In this document: piece after piece, positions 10,871 through 21,258 of the stretch
Layout of the letters: each line of letters starts with the position of its first letter
How positions within the stretch are numbered: the stretch's first letter is position 1
Source: Rapana venosa
Taxonomy: Eukaryota > Mollusca > Gastropoda > Neogastropoda > Muricidae
Length of the DNA stretch: 64,000 nt
Assembly (NCBI GenBank): GCA_028751875.1
Contig: CM054140.1
Span: 29,604,408-29,668,407 of the forward strand
Direction: 5' to 3'
Notes under the pieces: generated by a model
Databases searched by the model: none
Seen by the model: the letters and a program-made list of their open reading frames with translations, nothing else
What the model was told of the DNA's origin: nothing
Program-made: the position numbers and the translations under genes

Positions 10871-11142
10871 GTCACTGTGTGTGATTTTGAGGGAAGTATT
10901 TGCCTCAGTTGTCTGCATGTATACATGTGTGCATGCATGTGTGTGTGTGTGCGCGCATGTTAGGATTTTGGGGGGTTACGTTTTGATTTTAATTTTGATA
11001 ATAATGGCCTTCAGTTATACTTTGAATGAAAAAGATGTCAGAGACTGAAAGAGTAACCAAGTAATGTGATAATTTGTCAGGACATTTCTTATGAAACTGA
11101 TGGATTAATTAATTGTTTTATTAGTAAGGATAAGACGGATGA

Positions 11143-11893
11143 CTATGACTGATGACTAATAACACCAACGGCATTAGCACTGATATCAGGGTTAATGACC
11201 AGAAGCTGGAAACAATTCAAAGCTTCAAGTACCTGGGAGCCATTGTATCAGACCAGGGATCCAAGCCAGAAGTAGTATGCAGGACTGCACAGACAATAAA
11301 AGCACTGTCAAAACTAAACACCATCTGGAGAGATAAAAATATCTCACTTATCTCCACGATCAGACTAATGCGCTCCCTTGTCATATCCATATTTCTGTAT
11401 GCCTTTGAATCATGGACCCTGACTTGCAGATTTGGAGAGAAGAGCTTTGATTTGTAGCTTTACAAGATTCAGCGCTATATAAATTCCATACATTATTATT
11501 AAGAGTACAGGCGGTGGAGATGAGATGCTTTCGGAGACTCCTTGGCATCTCCTACAAAGACCACATAAGCAACGAAAGCGTGCATAATAGAATCCAGCAA
11601 ACCATTGGACCCTATGAGAACCTTCTAACAATCGCGAAAAAGCGTAAACTTAAATGGTATGGGCATGTCACAAGATCCAAAGGACTTGCAAAGACAATTT
11701 TACAAGGCACTGTCCAAGGAGGAAGAAGAAGAGGCAGACCAAGGAAGAGCTGGGAGGATAACATCAGCGAATGGACAGGCCTAGAACTCAACAAAACCCT
11801 GAGAAAGGCAGAACAGAGAGAGGAATGGAGGGAACTGGTTGTTGAGTCTTTGAGGGTGCCCCCACGGTCGTCAGACTACGGGACAGATAGATA
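11143..11893 (+). mobile_element. RTE-type LINE, 5'-truncated, with 14 bp target duplication
   Basis: Encodes the C-terminal part of an RTE-clade endonuclease-reverse transcriptase: FKYLGAIVSDQGSKPE, RLMRSLVISIFLYA, RCFRRLLGISYKDHI, KLKWYGHVTRS, GGRRRGRPRKSWEDNISEW and VPPRSSDYGTDR. The copy ends in a GATA repeat, typical of RTE 3' ends. GATAAGACGGATGA occurs at 11129-11142 and 11894-11907. The reading frame is broken near 11440-11510 by an inserted L2-type tail fragment. It is closely similar to the copy at 55399-57745. Confidence 0.9.
11449..11503 (+). mobile_element. L2-type 3' tail fragment inside the RTE copy
   Basis: About 55-60 bp with TTTACAAGATTCAGCGCTAT, AAATTCCATACATT and an (ATT)n end. 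These are features of L2-clade LINE/SINE 3' ends. AAGAG flanks both sides, and the uninterrupted site is seen in the minus-strand RTE copy near 55788. Confidence 0.8.
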
Positions 11894-12104
11894 GATAAGA
11901 CGGATGAATTAATTAGTTTTTGCTATTTTAGCAAGGATAAGGGGATGGGATGATATGTCTTACTCTTAGAATGAGTGTCATTTGATTTTTATGTGGTGAA
12001 AGGGTTTGGTTAAAAATCTGAAAGGCAGCAAACAAATGGTATGAAGCGTGTCTGGGTTAGCCTTAGGGGTTTTGCATTTTTGGGGGGGTTTGTTGGGTTT
12101 TTTG

Positions 12105-12268
12105 TGTGTTCCATAGCTAGAGCTCTGAGGTTTAGACACCAGTGGTGAGATTTTGCATATGCAACCGTTTTTAGTAATTTTACCCACCATTGGCATTGAG
12201 GTAGCCACATTCCAATTTTGGGGGATGATTTCAACATTGTGAAATTTTTCCACATTGGAAAACATCAG
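12105..12268 (-). mobile_element. SINE family C fragment
   Basis: Plus-strand blocks AGAGCTCTGAGGTTTAGAC, GGTGAGATTTTGCATATGC and GAGGTAGCCACATTCC match the 3' half of family C in inverse orientation. Confidence 0.6.
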
Positions 12269-12454
12269 TTCCCAGTTTAAATTTTATAGACTGCTGACAG
12301 GACAACACACACACACACTCACTCACTCACTCACTCACACTCATATATATGTATACATATAATATATTGAGTATAACTCAGGTAGATATGTGTACTATAT
12401 GGTTAAATACTGAAAATCAAAATTCTCAGTCCTATGATTTTTGCTTGATTTCAG

Positions 12455-12653
12455 ATCTCTTCGACGGCAGGCTATTCCTGTCCTCCAAGCTTACAATGAG
12501 ACGACACCAGAAGATTTCTTTCTGCCCTCGGACCAGCAAATATTTGAGACGAAAAATGCAACAAGTGTGAACTTGACCTTGAACTCTCCCGCGCCTGGGC
12601 GAGTCTATCTCGTGGCAACTGAGCTGAACCCTCTCTCAGAAGTCATCGAATAC
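12455..12653 (+). CDS. TMEM8: TMEM8 exon 3: ectodomain
   Basis: Acceptor ATTTCAG, donor GTGAGT. Encodes a segment with QAYNETTPEDFFLP and NATSVNLTLNSP, giving three N-glycosylation sequons (NET, NAT, NLT), and ends VIEY in phase 0. Confidence 0.9.
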
Positions 12654-12795
12654 GTGAGTTTTGCCAGTGGGTTCTTCTGTGTTTTTGTGAACTGTGTAGG
12701 TAGGATTTGATGTGGTAACGTCACTGTAAGATAAAAGGTTAAAGGTATAGGTGTCCCATAACCTTAGTGATCAGTTTTATAAAAAAAAATGTTTT

Positions 12796-13000
12796 AATTC
12801 TTTTATATTGAGGATAATGGAATAAGCACTTTATGTGCTTTTTTACATCCAGTCCCCGTGTGTATGCGGTTTTGTAAATTCTGTCATCTGTTCCCACCGG
12901 CACACAATGGCCTACTCTTACAAAAAGCAGAACAGGGTTTAATGTGTATGCAAGATGTGCGTGCATTCGCACACAGGACCTCAGTTTATAGTCTCATCTG
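12796..13000 (-). mobile_element. SINE, shared Meta-like body
   Basis: Minus-strand copy from the tail (TATTGAGGATAATGGAATAA on plus) to TATAGTCTCATCTGAAGG, where it meets a 5S/tRNA-type SINE fragment without a head of its own. Confidence 0.82.
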
Positions 13001-13188
13001 AAGGAGCAAGGCATCAGAGACCTCAGCTTCTCTAGGGGCCAGCATATTGAGGGCAGCGCCCATCTCCTCTCCCTCGCTGCTTTACCTTCCCTGTCCCTAA
13101 AGAGGCAGGTACCCATTGACAGCTGGGGGGAGTGTACTGAAGCCAAAGCTCGCAAACGGTCGCCCATCCAACTGGTAACCACTGTAAG
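13001..13188 (-). mobile_element. 5S/tRNA-type SINE, 5'-truncated
   Basis: Minus strand carries GGTTACCAGTTGGATGGGCG, the CAGCTGTCAATGGGTACC block, GAGGGAGAGGAGATGGGC and CCAGCATATTGAGGGC (plus), as in the full copy at 53936. The tRNA-like part is missing. Confidence 0.82.
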
Positions 13189-13344
13189 ATACAATATGGT
13201 ATATATGTTTGTTTGCAGGGTTGTGTAACTGAATAACTTGCAATGTTTTATGCAGTGTGGTCAATGAAGTGGGAGTAAAAACAAGAATGATAGTGACCAT
13301 GATGATCTCTTTCACCATCATAATAATCTGTCTAAAAGGCCTTA

Positions 13345-13450
13345 TGTACAATCCCCACAGTCAGAATGCGGCTACCTTCATGGTGGGGAAAAAATGGTAA
13401 CATTTGCAAAATCTCATCCCTGGTGAACCTCAAAACTCCAGCCAAGAAGT
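13345..13450 (+). mobile_element. SINE family C fragment
   Basis: Contains CAGTCAGAATGCGGCTACC, AAAATCTCATCCCTGGTG and CTCCAGCCAAGAAGTGG. Pieces of the same family lie inverted at 13848-13915 and 15808-15912. Confidence 0.6.
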
Positions 13451-13597
13451 GGAAGAAAAAAAGAAAAAAGAAGGCCTTGTATTCAGTTTACGTGTACTGA
13501 ATGGTTTTGCATGTATATGTGCATGTATTTGCTGTTTGTGTGCGTATTTAATACATGGGCATACACATTTTTTATGTTTGTATGTATAATTTGTGAG

Positions 13598-13760
13598 AGA
13601 GAGAGAGAGAGTGTGTGTGTGTGTGTGTGTGCACACACACATGTATGCATATGTGTGTGTGTGTGTTTGAATGTGTATGTGTGTATTTACTATTGTGTAT
13701 GGGTGTGTGTTTGCATGTGTGTGTGTGTGTCTGTGTGTGTGTCTGTGTTTGACTGTGGGT
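13598..13760 (+). repeat. (GA)n and (GT)n microsatellites in intron 3
   Basis: GAGA run followed by GTGT with CACACACATG and ATGT interruptions. Confidence 0.88.
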
Positions 13761-13919
13761 TTTGTTTGTTTTTTTAACTGTTTTTGTTCACCGTTTGTGC
13801 ACATGGTTTGCATACACAGTACATGTTGTTGTTGTTGTTGTTATTATTACTTGGCTAGAGCTCCGAGGTTCACAAGTTGTGAGGTTTTTGCATATGCAAC
13901 CATTTTTTCCGCCCACTCT

Positions 13920-14167
13920 TTAGATACCAGCACAAAATGGCCTTCTCTTCTGAAAGGCAGAACAGGTTGTCATGGTGTGAACAAGATATTCTGCATGCAT
14001 TCGCACATGAGGCCTCAGTTTATAGTCTCATGTGAAGAGCTTTGACATTCATTTTAATTTTCCCATCAAAGTTGGCGGGGAAAAAAGGGCAAAAGCTGGA
14101 AATCAAACCCAGAACCTCATGGTTTATCTGTTAGGTAGGTGAACATCCTAATCGTCCTACCACCTTT
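13920..14167 (-). mobile_element. SINE, shared body with type B head
   Basis: Minus-strand copy whose head (B box GGTTTGATTTCC, A box in TAGGACGATTAGGATGTTC) matches the copy at 100-448. The head end merges into the 68 bp tandem array. Confidence 0.8.
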
Positions 14168-14332
14168 CTTCTTATAATACATATGAATCTGTGTATTGTT
14201 AGGTAGGTGAACATCTTAATCATCCTACCACCTTTCTTCTTATAATACATATGAATCTGTGTATTGTTAGGTAGGTGAACATCTTAATCATCCTACCACC
14301 TTTCTTCTTATAATACGTATGAATCTCTGTAT
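14129..14332 (+). repeat. Three 68 bp tandem units
   Basis: The unit starts TGTTAGGTAGGTGAACATC and contains CCTACCACCTTTCTTC. Starts are at 14129, 14197 and 14265, nearly identical. The first unit overlaps the end of the type B SINE head, so the A-box region of the SINE was triplicated. Confidence 0.93.
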
Positions 14333-14412
14333 CGGTACTCTCATTTTCTGCCTGCAGACTATCAGTATCAGCATTATGCTTTGACGTAGTGGTGCATGAT
14401 GTGTGTCTGCAG

Positions 14413-14552
14413 TTACAATGGGGTCAGAAGATGAGTGGTTGGACAGAGATGAGTGTGATCGCCAATTACACCTTGAGAACAGAGGTGAAAACATTATCCG
14501 TCGATGGTATCGCCGAAGTCTTCTCTTCAGACGGCCCCAAGCAGATCTACAG
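14413..14552 (+). CDS. TMEM8: TMEM8 exon 4: ectodomain
   Basis: Acceptor TCTGCAG, donor GTATTC. Encodes LQWGQKMSGWTEMSVIANYT through SDGPKQIY and ends in phase 2. Three 68 bp tandem units end 80 bp upstream. Confidence 0.88.
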
Positions 14553-14625
14553 GTATTCATGGAGTGAATGTTCAAATTATGCATTGTGTGTCAGAGAGAG
14601 AGTGTGTGTTTTATTTTTAAAATTT

Positions 14626-14846
14626 TTTTTTATTTTGAGGATAATGGAATAAGCACTTATGTGCTTTTTTTAAAACTTCCAGTCCCCATGTGGATGCAGT
14701 TTTGTAAATTTTGTCATCCATTCCCACCAGCACACAATAGCCTACTCTTTCAAAATGCGGAACCAGAGTCTCATCCAAAGGACTTTTTGGGGAGTGGAGT
14801 CAGCACTGATGTTAACTCCAGAGGAAAAATCCTCTTGAACGAGATG
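14626..14846 (-). mobile_element. SINE, shared body with internal deletion, type A linker
   Basis: Plus-strand blocks TTTTGAGGATAATGGAATAA, AATAGCCTACTCTTTC, GAGTCTCATCCAAAGGAC and CACTGATGTTAACTCCAG. The GAACATCTTGCGCACACG block is deleted. Confidence 0.78.
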
Positions 14847-14989
14847 GTATCTGTGTAGTATTTGTTTGTATATATGTGTGTGTGTGAGAAAAACTCATTT
14901 TTGTCCTATTATCTTTGTTGGTCAGAGTATTTCTCTTCAATATATTTTTTTTTAAACAAAAACCCATCTTTGTCATCACTCAGTTTCAG

Positions 14990-15258
14990 AGTACCAGATT
15001 TCACCATGTCCTATTCAATCATCATCATCAACTGCCGCCAAACCGGCAACGGCACTAGCTGTCCCGTGACAATGACCACGGCCAACTCTCTGTACGTGAA
15101 CGACACGTCGGCCATCAGTGTCGACTGCCGTCGGCAACAAACGTACTGTATGTTGAACGTCACGTCGCCATTGCTGGAGCAGGATCACTATGTCACTTTC
15201 ACTTTTGGGGATTCTGCGGATCAGAACGTTTCCATGGATGTTAGCTTTTACGTTCAAG
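14990..15258 (+). CDS. TMEM8: TMEM8 exon 5: cysteine-containing ectodomain
   Basis: Acceptor GTTTCAG, donor GTGAGC. Encodes VPDFTMSYSIIIINCRQTG, sequons NGT, NDT, NVT and NVS, and the CRRQQTYC pair, and ends in phase 1. Confidence 0.9.
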
Positions 15259-15337
15259 GTGAGCACTGCGTCTGTTTGCAAATCAGTTTCTTACTTTGTG
15301 TGTGTGTGTGTGTGCTTCTTGGTTTTTTTTCCTCTGT

Positions 15338-15697
15338 TCCTTGGCTACAGCTTCGAGGTTCACCAATGGTGAGATATTACGTATGCGACCGTTTTTTGCC
15401 CACCCTGAAGGTAGCCTGCTTTCCGACTTCGGGGATGTATGTGGAGTATGTACATTTTCCCTAACCCACTGACATGAATTACAGGATCTTTAACAGCATA
15501 TTTGATCTTGTATGTGTGTATATACTCAGAGCGCATTAGGGCACTAGCAGGTTTGCACTTGAAGTTGACCTGGGAGGATTGTAAAAATCTCCTACCTTGA
15601 TTCGCTAGATGCCGCCGAGATTTGAACCCATGACTTCATGGAACCTGTTGGGATTGAAGTTGAATGGTTTTAACCGATCAGCTATAGTGTCCATCTG
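15338..15697 (-). mobile_element. SINE family C, near full length
   Basis: Minus strand begins GATGGACACTATAGCTGATC with B box GGGTTCAAATCTCGG, then the body with AGGTCAACTTCAAGTGC and the GTTAAAGATCCTG block, ending near GAACCTCGAAGCTGTAGCC. It lies in intron 5. Confidence 0.8.
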
Positions 15698-15923
15698 TTT
15701 CTTACTTAAAAATGCACAATTAGCTTTCCATCAAATAGCTTAGCCTTTTGAGAGGGCGAGTATAGATTCTGAAACTATATTTATGATGGTAACCATAGAT
15801 TCATTTAGATTGCAGAGTTCCGAGGTTCACGGGTGGTAAGATTTTTTGGTATGCAACTGTTTTTTTGCCCGCCATTAACTGATGAAGGTAGCCACATTCT
15901 GACTTCAGGGGTACTAATCGTTG

Positions 15924-15958
15924 ATATATATATATATATATTATGTATATAAATAATA

Positions 15959-15994
<36 letters not shown>

Positions 15995-16032
15995 TATATA
16001 AGATGATGTGTGTGTGTGTGTGTGTGTGTGTG
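15924..16032 (+). repeat. (TA)n and (GT)n microsatellites
   Basis: TA runs at 15924-15990 followed by a GT run at 16008-16032. Confidence 0.92.
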
Positions 16033-16089
16033 TTGTTCCTCCTTGTTATGTTAAATGGCCTGTGTAGGGAATGACAATAACTTGTTTCA

Positions 16090-16270
16090 GTGCTCACTCT
16101 CTCTCTTTCTCACTCTCCCACTCTCTCCCTCCCCCTCCTCCCCCTCTCTCTCTCTCACACTTCTTTCTCTGGGGTTTTCCCCTCTCTCTCCCTCCTCTCT
16201 ATCTGTCAGTCTCCCTTTTTTTTTGTCCTTTACTTTCCCTCCCTCCCTCCCTCTCTCTCTCTCCCTGCCC
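16090..16270 (+). repeat. CT/CCT-rich pyrimidine tract in intron 5
   Basis: About 180 bp of CTCTCT, CCCTCC and TTT runs. Open frames here are composition artefacts. Confidence 0.88.
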
Positions 16271-16377
16271 TGAAAAGATGACTTTTTATTTATCGTAGAT
16301 AAATTTAGACCTTTTTTTGTGGTTCTTCTTCCCTGTCACTGTGTTCATAACATTTTGCTGTATGACCTATTCTGCAG

Positions 16378-16625
16378 GATGCGCTGTGGGGGCAAAGCAA
16401 TACAGCGGATGGCAAGGGGTGACATACGATGACATGCAGGCAGCGGTGGACTATGGCACACCATCAGCGGCTGATGACCATCTGCAGGCGTCTCCCAGCA
16501 GCGCCAGATCCGTGGACCTGAAGAGGCCTGTCACCCCGACCGTGTACAGAAGCTTGATGGGCATCGACCAGCATCCGGTTTGCCTCAACCTGGGTCATTT
16601 GGGTCGTGAGAGCACACACGTCATG
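16378..16625 (+). CDS. TMEM8: TMEM8 exon 6: ectodomain
   Basis: Acceptor TCTGCAG, donor GTGAGT. Encodes CAVGAKQYSGWQGVTYDDM, a Ser/Pro-rich linker and MGIDQHPVCLNLGHLG, and ends in phase 0. Confidence 0.9.
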
Positions 16626-16721
16626 GTGAGTGGGAGTTCTTGGGCTTGTTGATTGTTGGGTGGTTGACCTCCTGGGGAGGACACACATGCATACATGTGC
16701 ACGCACGCAAATATGCATGCA

Positions 16722-16962
16722 GACTCCACTCTCCCCAAAAGTCCTTTGGATGAGACTATAAACCGAGGCCCCGTGTGCAAACGCACGCAGAACATCTTGC
16801 GCACACGTTAAATCCTGTTCCGCTTTTCGTAAGAGTAGGCCATTGTGTGACAGTAGGAACAGATGACAGAATTTACAAAACTGCATACACATGGGGACTG
16901 GATGTAAAAAAGCACATAAGTGCTTATTCCATTATCCTCGATATAAAAGAATAAAATAAATT
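16722..16962 (+). mobile_element. SINE, shared body, 5'-truncated in the linker
   Basis: Starts at GACTCCACTCTCCCC, then CCTTTGGATGAGACTATAAA and the complete 3' part to ATAAAAGAATAAAATAAA. Confidence 0.85.
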
Positions 16963-16975
16963 AAACTAAAAACAC

Positions 16976-17132
16976 ACATGCACGCACGCACGCATGCATA
17001 CACACACACCACACACACACACCACACTACACACACACACACACCACACTACACACACACACACACACACACCACACACACTCGCACAGAACACACACTT
17101 ACACACACACACACACACACTCACACACACAT
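16976..17132 (+). repeat. (CA)n with CACACTACAC interruptions
   Basis: About 150 bp directly after the SINE tail, in intron 6. Confidence 0.9.
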
Positions 17133-17288
17133 ACCAAGTTGGATTCAACCGTATCCACACCAAACAAAAAAAGAGAAAAGAAAAAATGAATAAAAGAAAA
17201 AACCAAACAACTCCCCCCCCCCCCACAACAGTATTATATGTTAGTACTATTTCTCAATGACATCACATATCCTCGTTGTGTTGTGTAG

Positions 17289-17456
17289 GCAACCAGCTTT
17301 TCCTTCTTTGCGGAGTTTGGTGTGTGGACAAGGGAAGGTGACATAGTACCAGAGTTCATCGTGCTGGTGCCAGACTTCAGCACCGAGGTTCGAGCCTTCA
17401 GCCTGCGGGAATCGCTCGATATTGGCGGTACCTTGCACATCAGAGCAGAGATACAG
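17289..17456 (+). CDS. TMEM8: TMEM8 exon 7: ectodomain
   Basis: Acceptor TTGTGTAG, donor GTGTGT. Encodes ATSFSFFAEFGVWTREGDIV through LHIRAEIQ and ends in phase 0. Two 40 bp tandem units follow the donor closely. Confidence 0.9.
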
Positions 17457-17468
17457 GTGTGTTGTGTT

Positions 17469-17550
17469 GTGTTTTCATTTCCAGTTGTTATTTTGAAAAT
17501 CAGTCTTCATATTTTCATTTCCAGTTGTTATTTTGAAAATCAGTCTTCGT
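17469..17550 (+). repeat. Two 40 bp tandem units near the intron 7 donor
   Basis: The unit contains TTTTCATTTCCAGTTGTTAT and AAAATCAGTCTTC, starts 13 bp after the exon 7 donor and is repeated almost perfectly. Confidence 0.9.
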
Positions 17551-18007
17551 ATTTTCTTTGTGTGTATGTGTGTGTATATCTAAATACTTTATTTTATTTT
17601 TGTTTGTTTGTTTGTTTGTTCCCCATGTCTGATTATGAATGGGTCTGTTATGGTATCCGTGGGAAAGAATCAACTGCAGTCAACCAAAAAATAAGTTTCA
17701 TCTGTAGGAGATTGTGTGTGTGTTTGGGTTTTTTTTTTAGGTGACCATTAGATTCTTTTCTTAAGTGGATTTTGAAAATGATATCCGGTTTATTTTGCAG
17801 ATTCTGTAAACATGAAATGGTAAGTCACAGGGGAAAGGGAAAGATTTTCTGGCCACTTTGCAGCTCAGAACATCAATTAAAATTTGTCATTTTGGGTAGT
17901 TGGCCTTTCATGCATATGTGTGCATTTTTGTTTGTTTTGTTTGAGTCTACATTTTTCCTTGCTTATGTGCTTATTAGAAGACAGTTACAAAGCAATTTAG
18001 GGAGAGG

Positions 18008-18030
18008 TGGGGGGGGGGGGGGGGGGGGGC
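18008..18030 (+). repeat. G homopolymer (about 20 G)
   Basis: Pure G run preceded by GGAGAGGTG, in intron 7. It is a likely assembly weak point. Confidence 0.9.
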
Positions 18031-18083
18031 ATAGAAATCCTTATTCCAATAGTAGGTGTTTTGGGGTTGTTTTTTCTTTTTTG

Positions 18084-18452
18084 TTCCTTGGCTAGAGCTC
18101 CGAGGTTCACCTATGGCTAGATTTTGCGTATGTGACCGTTTTTGCCCTCCAAGAAGGTAGCCGTGTTCCGACTTCAGGAATGTATGCTGGGTATGCTTGT
18201 GTTTCTGTAACTCACTAGGGTTAGCATGAATCACGGGATCTTTAATGTGCATATTTGATCTGCATTTATATATATATTTAAATATATATATAATACACAA
18301 AGATGATTAAGGCACTGGCAGGCCTGCACTTAAAGTTGGCCTTAGAGCTTATAAAACCCTCCACCCTTAATTCACCAGATGCCGCTGAGAATCAAACTCA
18401 TGACTTGGGATTAAAGTCCAGCAGTCTTATCCACTCAGCTATATCAACCGTC
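18084..18452 (-). mobile_element. SINE family C, near full length
   Basis: Minus-oriented copy with the same blocks as 15338-15697. On plus: GAGCTCCGAGGTTCACC, CGTGTTCCGACTTCAGG, CGGGATCTTTAATGTGC, GATGCCGCTGAGAATC. Confidence 0.8.
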
Positions 18453-18797
18453 ATGTAGCATTTGCAAATAAGGTATGAAATCTTTTTTTTTCTTCTTTTT
18501 TTTCCTTTTTTTTTTCTTTTATTTCTTTTATTCGTTTCATAGCTGTCAGTTTCTCCCACTTTCAGCTACTCTCAGCTGCTATCCATTCCATTCCATCCCA
18601 TGCCAGTTGGGGCCAGCTGGTGCTAATCATAGCAGGAACTGACCACACTTGCTAAAAAAAGAACAGGCGTGCCAATTTTAGCACTGGACCCTTGACCGAG
18701 TTATGCTGGATTTCTGCGCTGTGATTTATTCTCTTTTTGGGGGGGGCAAACTTTCATTTCTTTGATTATTTGTTGTTGTTGTTGTTGTTGCAAGCAG

Positions 18798-19006
18798 AAC
18801 ACGACGTGGCAAGGTGTGGTGTGGATCTGTGCCATGCCTCATCGGCTGCCTATGAACGGCAGCGTGGACAAGTGCCCCGGTGGGGCCCTTTTGACCTTGA
18901 ACTCCACGACCGCCAACAGGACAGAAGACGAGGATGTCAGCAGCGAAGTTTTTATACCTTTCCCCTCTGCAGGCACCTGGTACCTGGCCATGCAGAGCCA
19001 GTGCAG
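18798..19006 (+). CDS. TMEM8: TMEM8 exon 8: ectodomain
   Basis: Acceptor CAAGCAG after a (GTT)n run, donor GTGTGT. Encodes NTTWQGVVWICAMPHRLPMN, sequons NTT, NGS, NST and NRT, and AGTWYLAMQSQC, and ends in phase 2. Confidence 0.9.
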
Positions 19007-19134
19007 GTGTGTTCAGGAGTGCACTTTTGTTGTTGTTGGGGAAACAACCAAACAAACAAAAACCCGTAAAAATTCACAACATTCAATTTTGACCGAGTTG
19101 ATTGGGTTTAGTAGCAGTTGGACAGTTTCTAAGC

Positions 19135-19290
19135 TTTTCGCAATACAACACAGTACAGTGGAATACATTGTGATACACTGCAAGATGAGATAATACAGTA
19201 CAGCGCAATACAACATGAAGGTAATATAAAGCAATACAAAACAGTACACTATAGTACAGTTTAGTTCCGTACAATACATTGCAGTGGTCA
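19135..19290 (+). repeat. Degenerate AATACAGTAC-type pentamer repeat
   Basis: Irregular 5 bp periodicity (ATACA, GTACA, ATACT units) in intron 8. It is a weaker relative of the array in intron 9. Confidence 0.7.
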
Positions 19291-19406
19291 CGGGGGGTGG
19301 AGGATGGAGGGAGGGAAGGGATGGGGTATAATGTCCGTCAGTATTGATTTGGATGCAGTGTCCCAAAATGATGGATTTTGACTGAAACTATAAATCGTAT
19401 TTTCAG

Positions 19407-19552
19407 TGGACCCCAACCCTGTGAGGAGTTACCCAAGGTGCAGTTTTCTGTCGGACTGAACCAGTGTGTGCCCAACAAGTGTGGGCGCTATGGGTTTTGT
19501 CAAGTGTATACTGACGCCAATGTCGTCTTCGCTGGATGTTACTGTATGGCAG
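19407..19552 (+). CDS. TMEM8: TMEM8 exon 9: EGF-like module
   Basis: Acceptor TTTTCAG, donor GTAAGT. Cysteine spacing CVPNKCGRYGFC then GCYC, completed by YRGLLC in exon 10, is the EGF-like module that precedes the membrane domain in TMEM8 proteins. Confidence 0.92.
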
Positions 19553-19954
19553 GTAAGTGGTCTTTCTTATTTTAAAAAAAAAAAATTTTTGGAATGTATT
19601 TCTTTTTGTTAATGGTATTTCTTATTTTGTTTTGTTTCAGAGAATTTTGTTGTGGATTAATTAGAATAGAATGTTTATTGCTTTTGTGTGTGTGTGTGGT
19701 AGACTTTTAACTGCTTTACAAAACAATACCAAAAAAGCCAACAACCCCGCCCCCTCCCCCAAGAAACAAAAAAAGAATAAGGTAAAAGAAGGCAATAATT
19801 GAAAAAATAAAGAATGGAGTGTTTTACATACAGTATGCTTTGTACATATTGTGCCCTCTCGATACGAGTGTTGACACTGCACATGGGGCAACACTCTCTA
19901 CCTAGGCAGAGGAATCTGTCATGACTGAAAATGATATACAGTGCACAATGTTGT

Positions 19955-20500
19955 GTAATGCAATACAGTATAATACAGTACAATGTAATACAGTACAGCA
20001 CTGCTCTGCTCTACACTATGCTACACTATGCCACACCAAACCACATCATACCACACCACACCACACCACACTACCTTACACTATGCTACGCTATGCTACA
20101 CTACACTACATCACACTACACTACACTACACTACTCTATACTACTCTACACTACACTACACTACACTGCTCTGCTCTGCTCTGCTCTCCTCTACACTACA
20201 CTGCACTGCACTGCACTGCACTACACTACACTACACTACGCTACGCTATGCTACACTACATTACACTACACTACACTGCGCTACACTACTCTATACTCCT
20301 CTCCACTCCACTCCACTCCACTCCACTCCAATCCACTGCTCTGCTCTGCTCTGCTCTCCTCTCCTCTACACTGCACTGCACTGCACTGCACTGCACTGCA
20401 CTACACCACAACACACTACACTACACTACTCTTACACTACACTCTTCTACACCATACCACACCACACCACACCACACCACACCAAACACAACACACGCAC
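19955..20500 (+). repeat. Long pentanucleotide (CTACA/CTGCA/CACAC) array in intron 9
   Basis: About 545 bp of 5 bp units in domains: TACAG, CTACA, CTGCT, CTGCA, CTCCA, CCACA. Neighbouring units share the same variant, which indicates local expansions. Frames stay open in several phases as an artefact. Confidence 0.93.
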
Positions 20501-20624
20501 CACACCAAACACACAACACATTCGATATAACCACAGCAACAGAGAAACTTAACAAATTCTCAACCCAACCAACCAACCAACCCACCAACCCACCAACCAA
20601 CCCACCAAACACCTGGTGTTGCAG

Positions 20625-20803
20625 GCTACAGAGGACTGCTATGTAACGACAACACGTACAGTCTGACGGACTCAGAGCAGCTGAGGGCCGTGTACCTGCT
20701 GACGCTGAGCAACTTGGCCTTTGTGCCGGCCATTTGCCTGGCCCTGTATCGCTGCCACTTTATCCTGGCCGCCGTCTTTATCTTCACCGCCTTCTTCTCC
20801 GCT
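20625..20803 (+). CDS. TMEM8: TMEM8 exon 10: end of EGF module, TM helices 1-2
   Basis: Acceptor GTTGCAG, donor GTGAGT. Encodes YRGLLCND, a helix around VYLLTLSNLAFVPAICLALY and a second around FILAAVFIFTAFFSA. The Ser near the end is the S of the CREST S-x3-H pair. Confidence 0.93.
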
Positions 20804-20849
20804 GTGAGTGGAAGAAGCGAAGGAAAGAAAGAAACGTGCAAGAATGTGT

Positions 20850-21258
20850 GTGTGTGTGTGGTGTGTGTGCGTGTGCATGCACGCGCTAGGTTGTTTGGTG
20901 TGTGTGTGAGTGAGTGTGCATGCACGCGCTAGGTTGTTTGGTGTGTGTGTGTGTGTGAGTGAGTGTGCATGCACGCGCTAGGTTGTTTGGTGTGTGTGTG
21001 TGTGAGTGAGTGTGCATGCACGCGCTAGGTTGTTTTGTGTGTGTGTGTGTGAGAGTGTGCATGCACGCGCTAGGTTGTTTGGTGTGTGTGTGAGTGAGTG
21101 TGCATGCACACGCTAGGTTGTTTGGTGTGTGTGTGTGTGTGTGCATGCATGCGCTAGGTTGTTTGGTGTGTGTGTGTGTGTGTGTGTGCATGCATGCGCT
21201 AGGTTGTTTGGTGTGTGTGTGTGTGTGTGTGCATGCACACGCTAGGTTGTTTGGTGTG
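20850..21258 (+). repeat. Minisatellite of about 9 units (GCTAGGTTGTTT core) in intron 10
   Basis: 43-52 bp units, each GCATGCACGCGCTAGGTTG then TTTGGTG and a (GT)n or GTGAGTGAGTG stretch. The array begins about 50 bp after the exon 10 donor. The units themselves contain GTGAGT. Confidence 0.92.

Noticed and set aside
13001..13188. Genuine 5S rRNA gene
   Set aside because: Only about 45 bp resemble 5S rRNA, and they are embedded in a repeated SINE with an unrelated 3' body.
19921..20646. A 241-residue open frame (repeats of HYTTLHYTT)
   Set aside because: Produced by the pentanucleotide satellite, which leaves three frames open in parallel.
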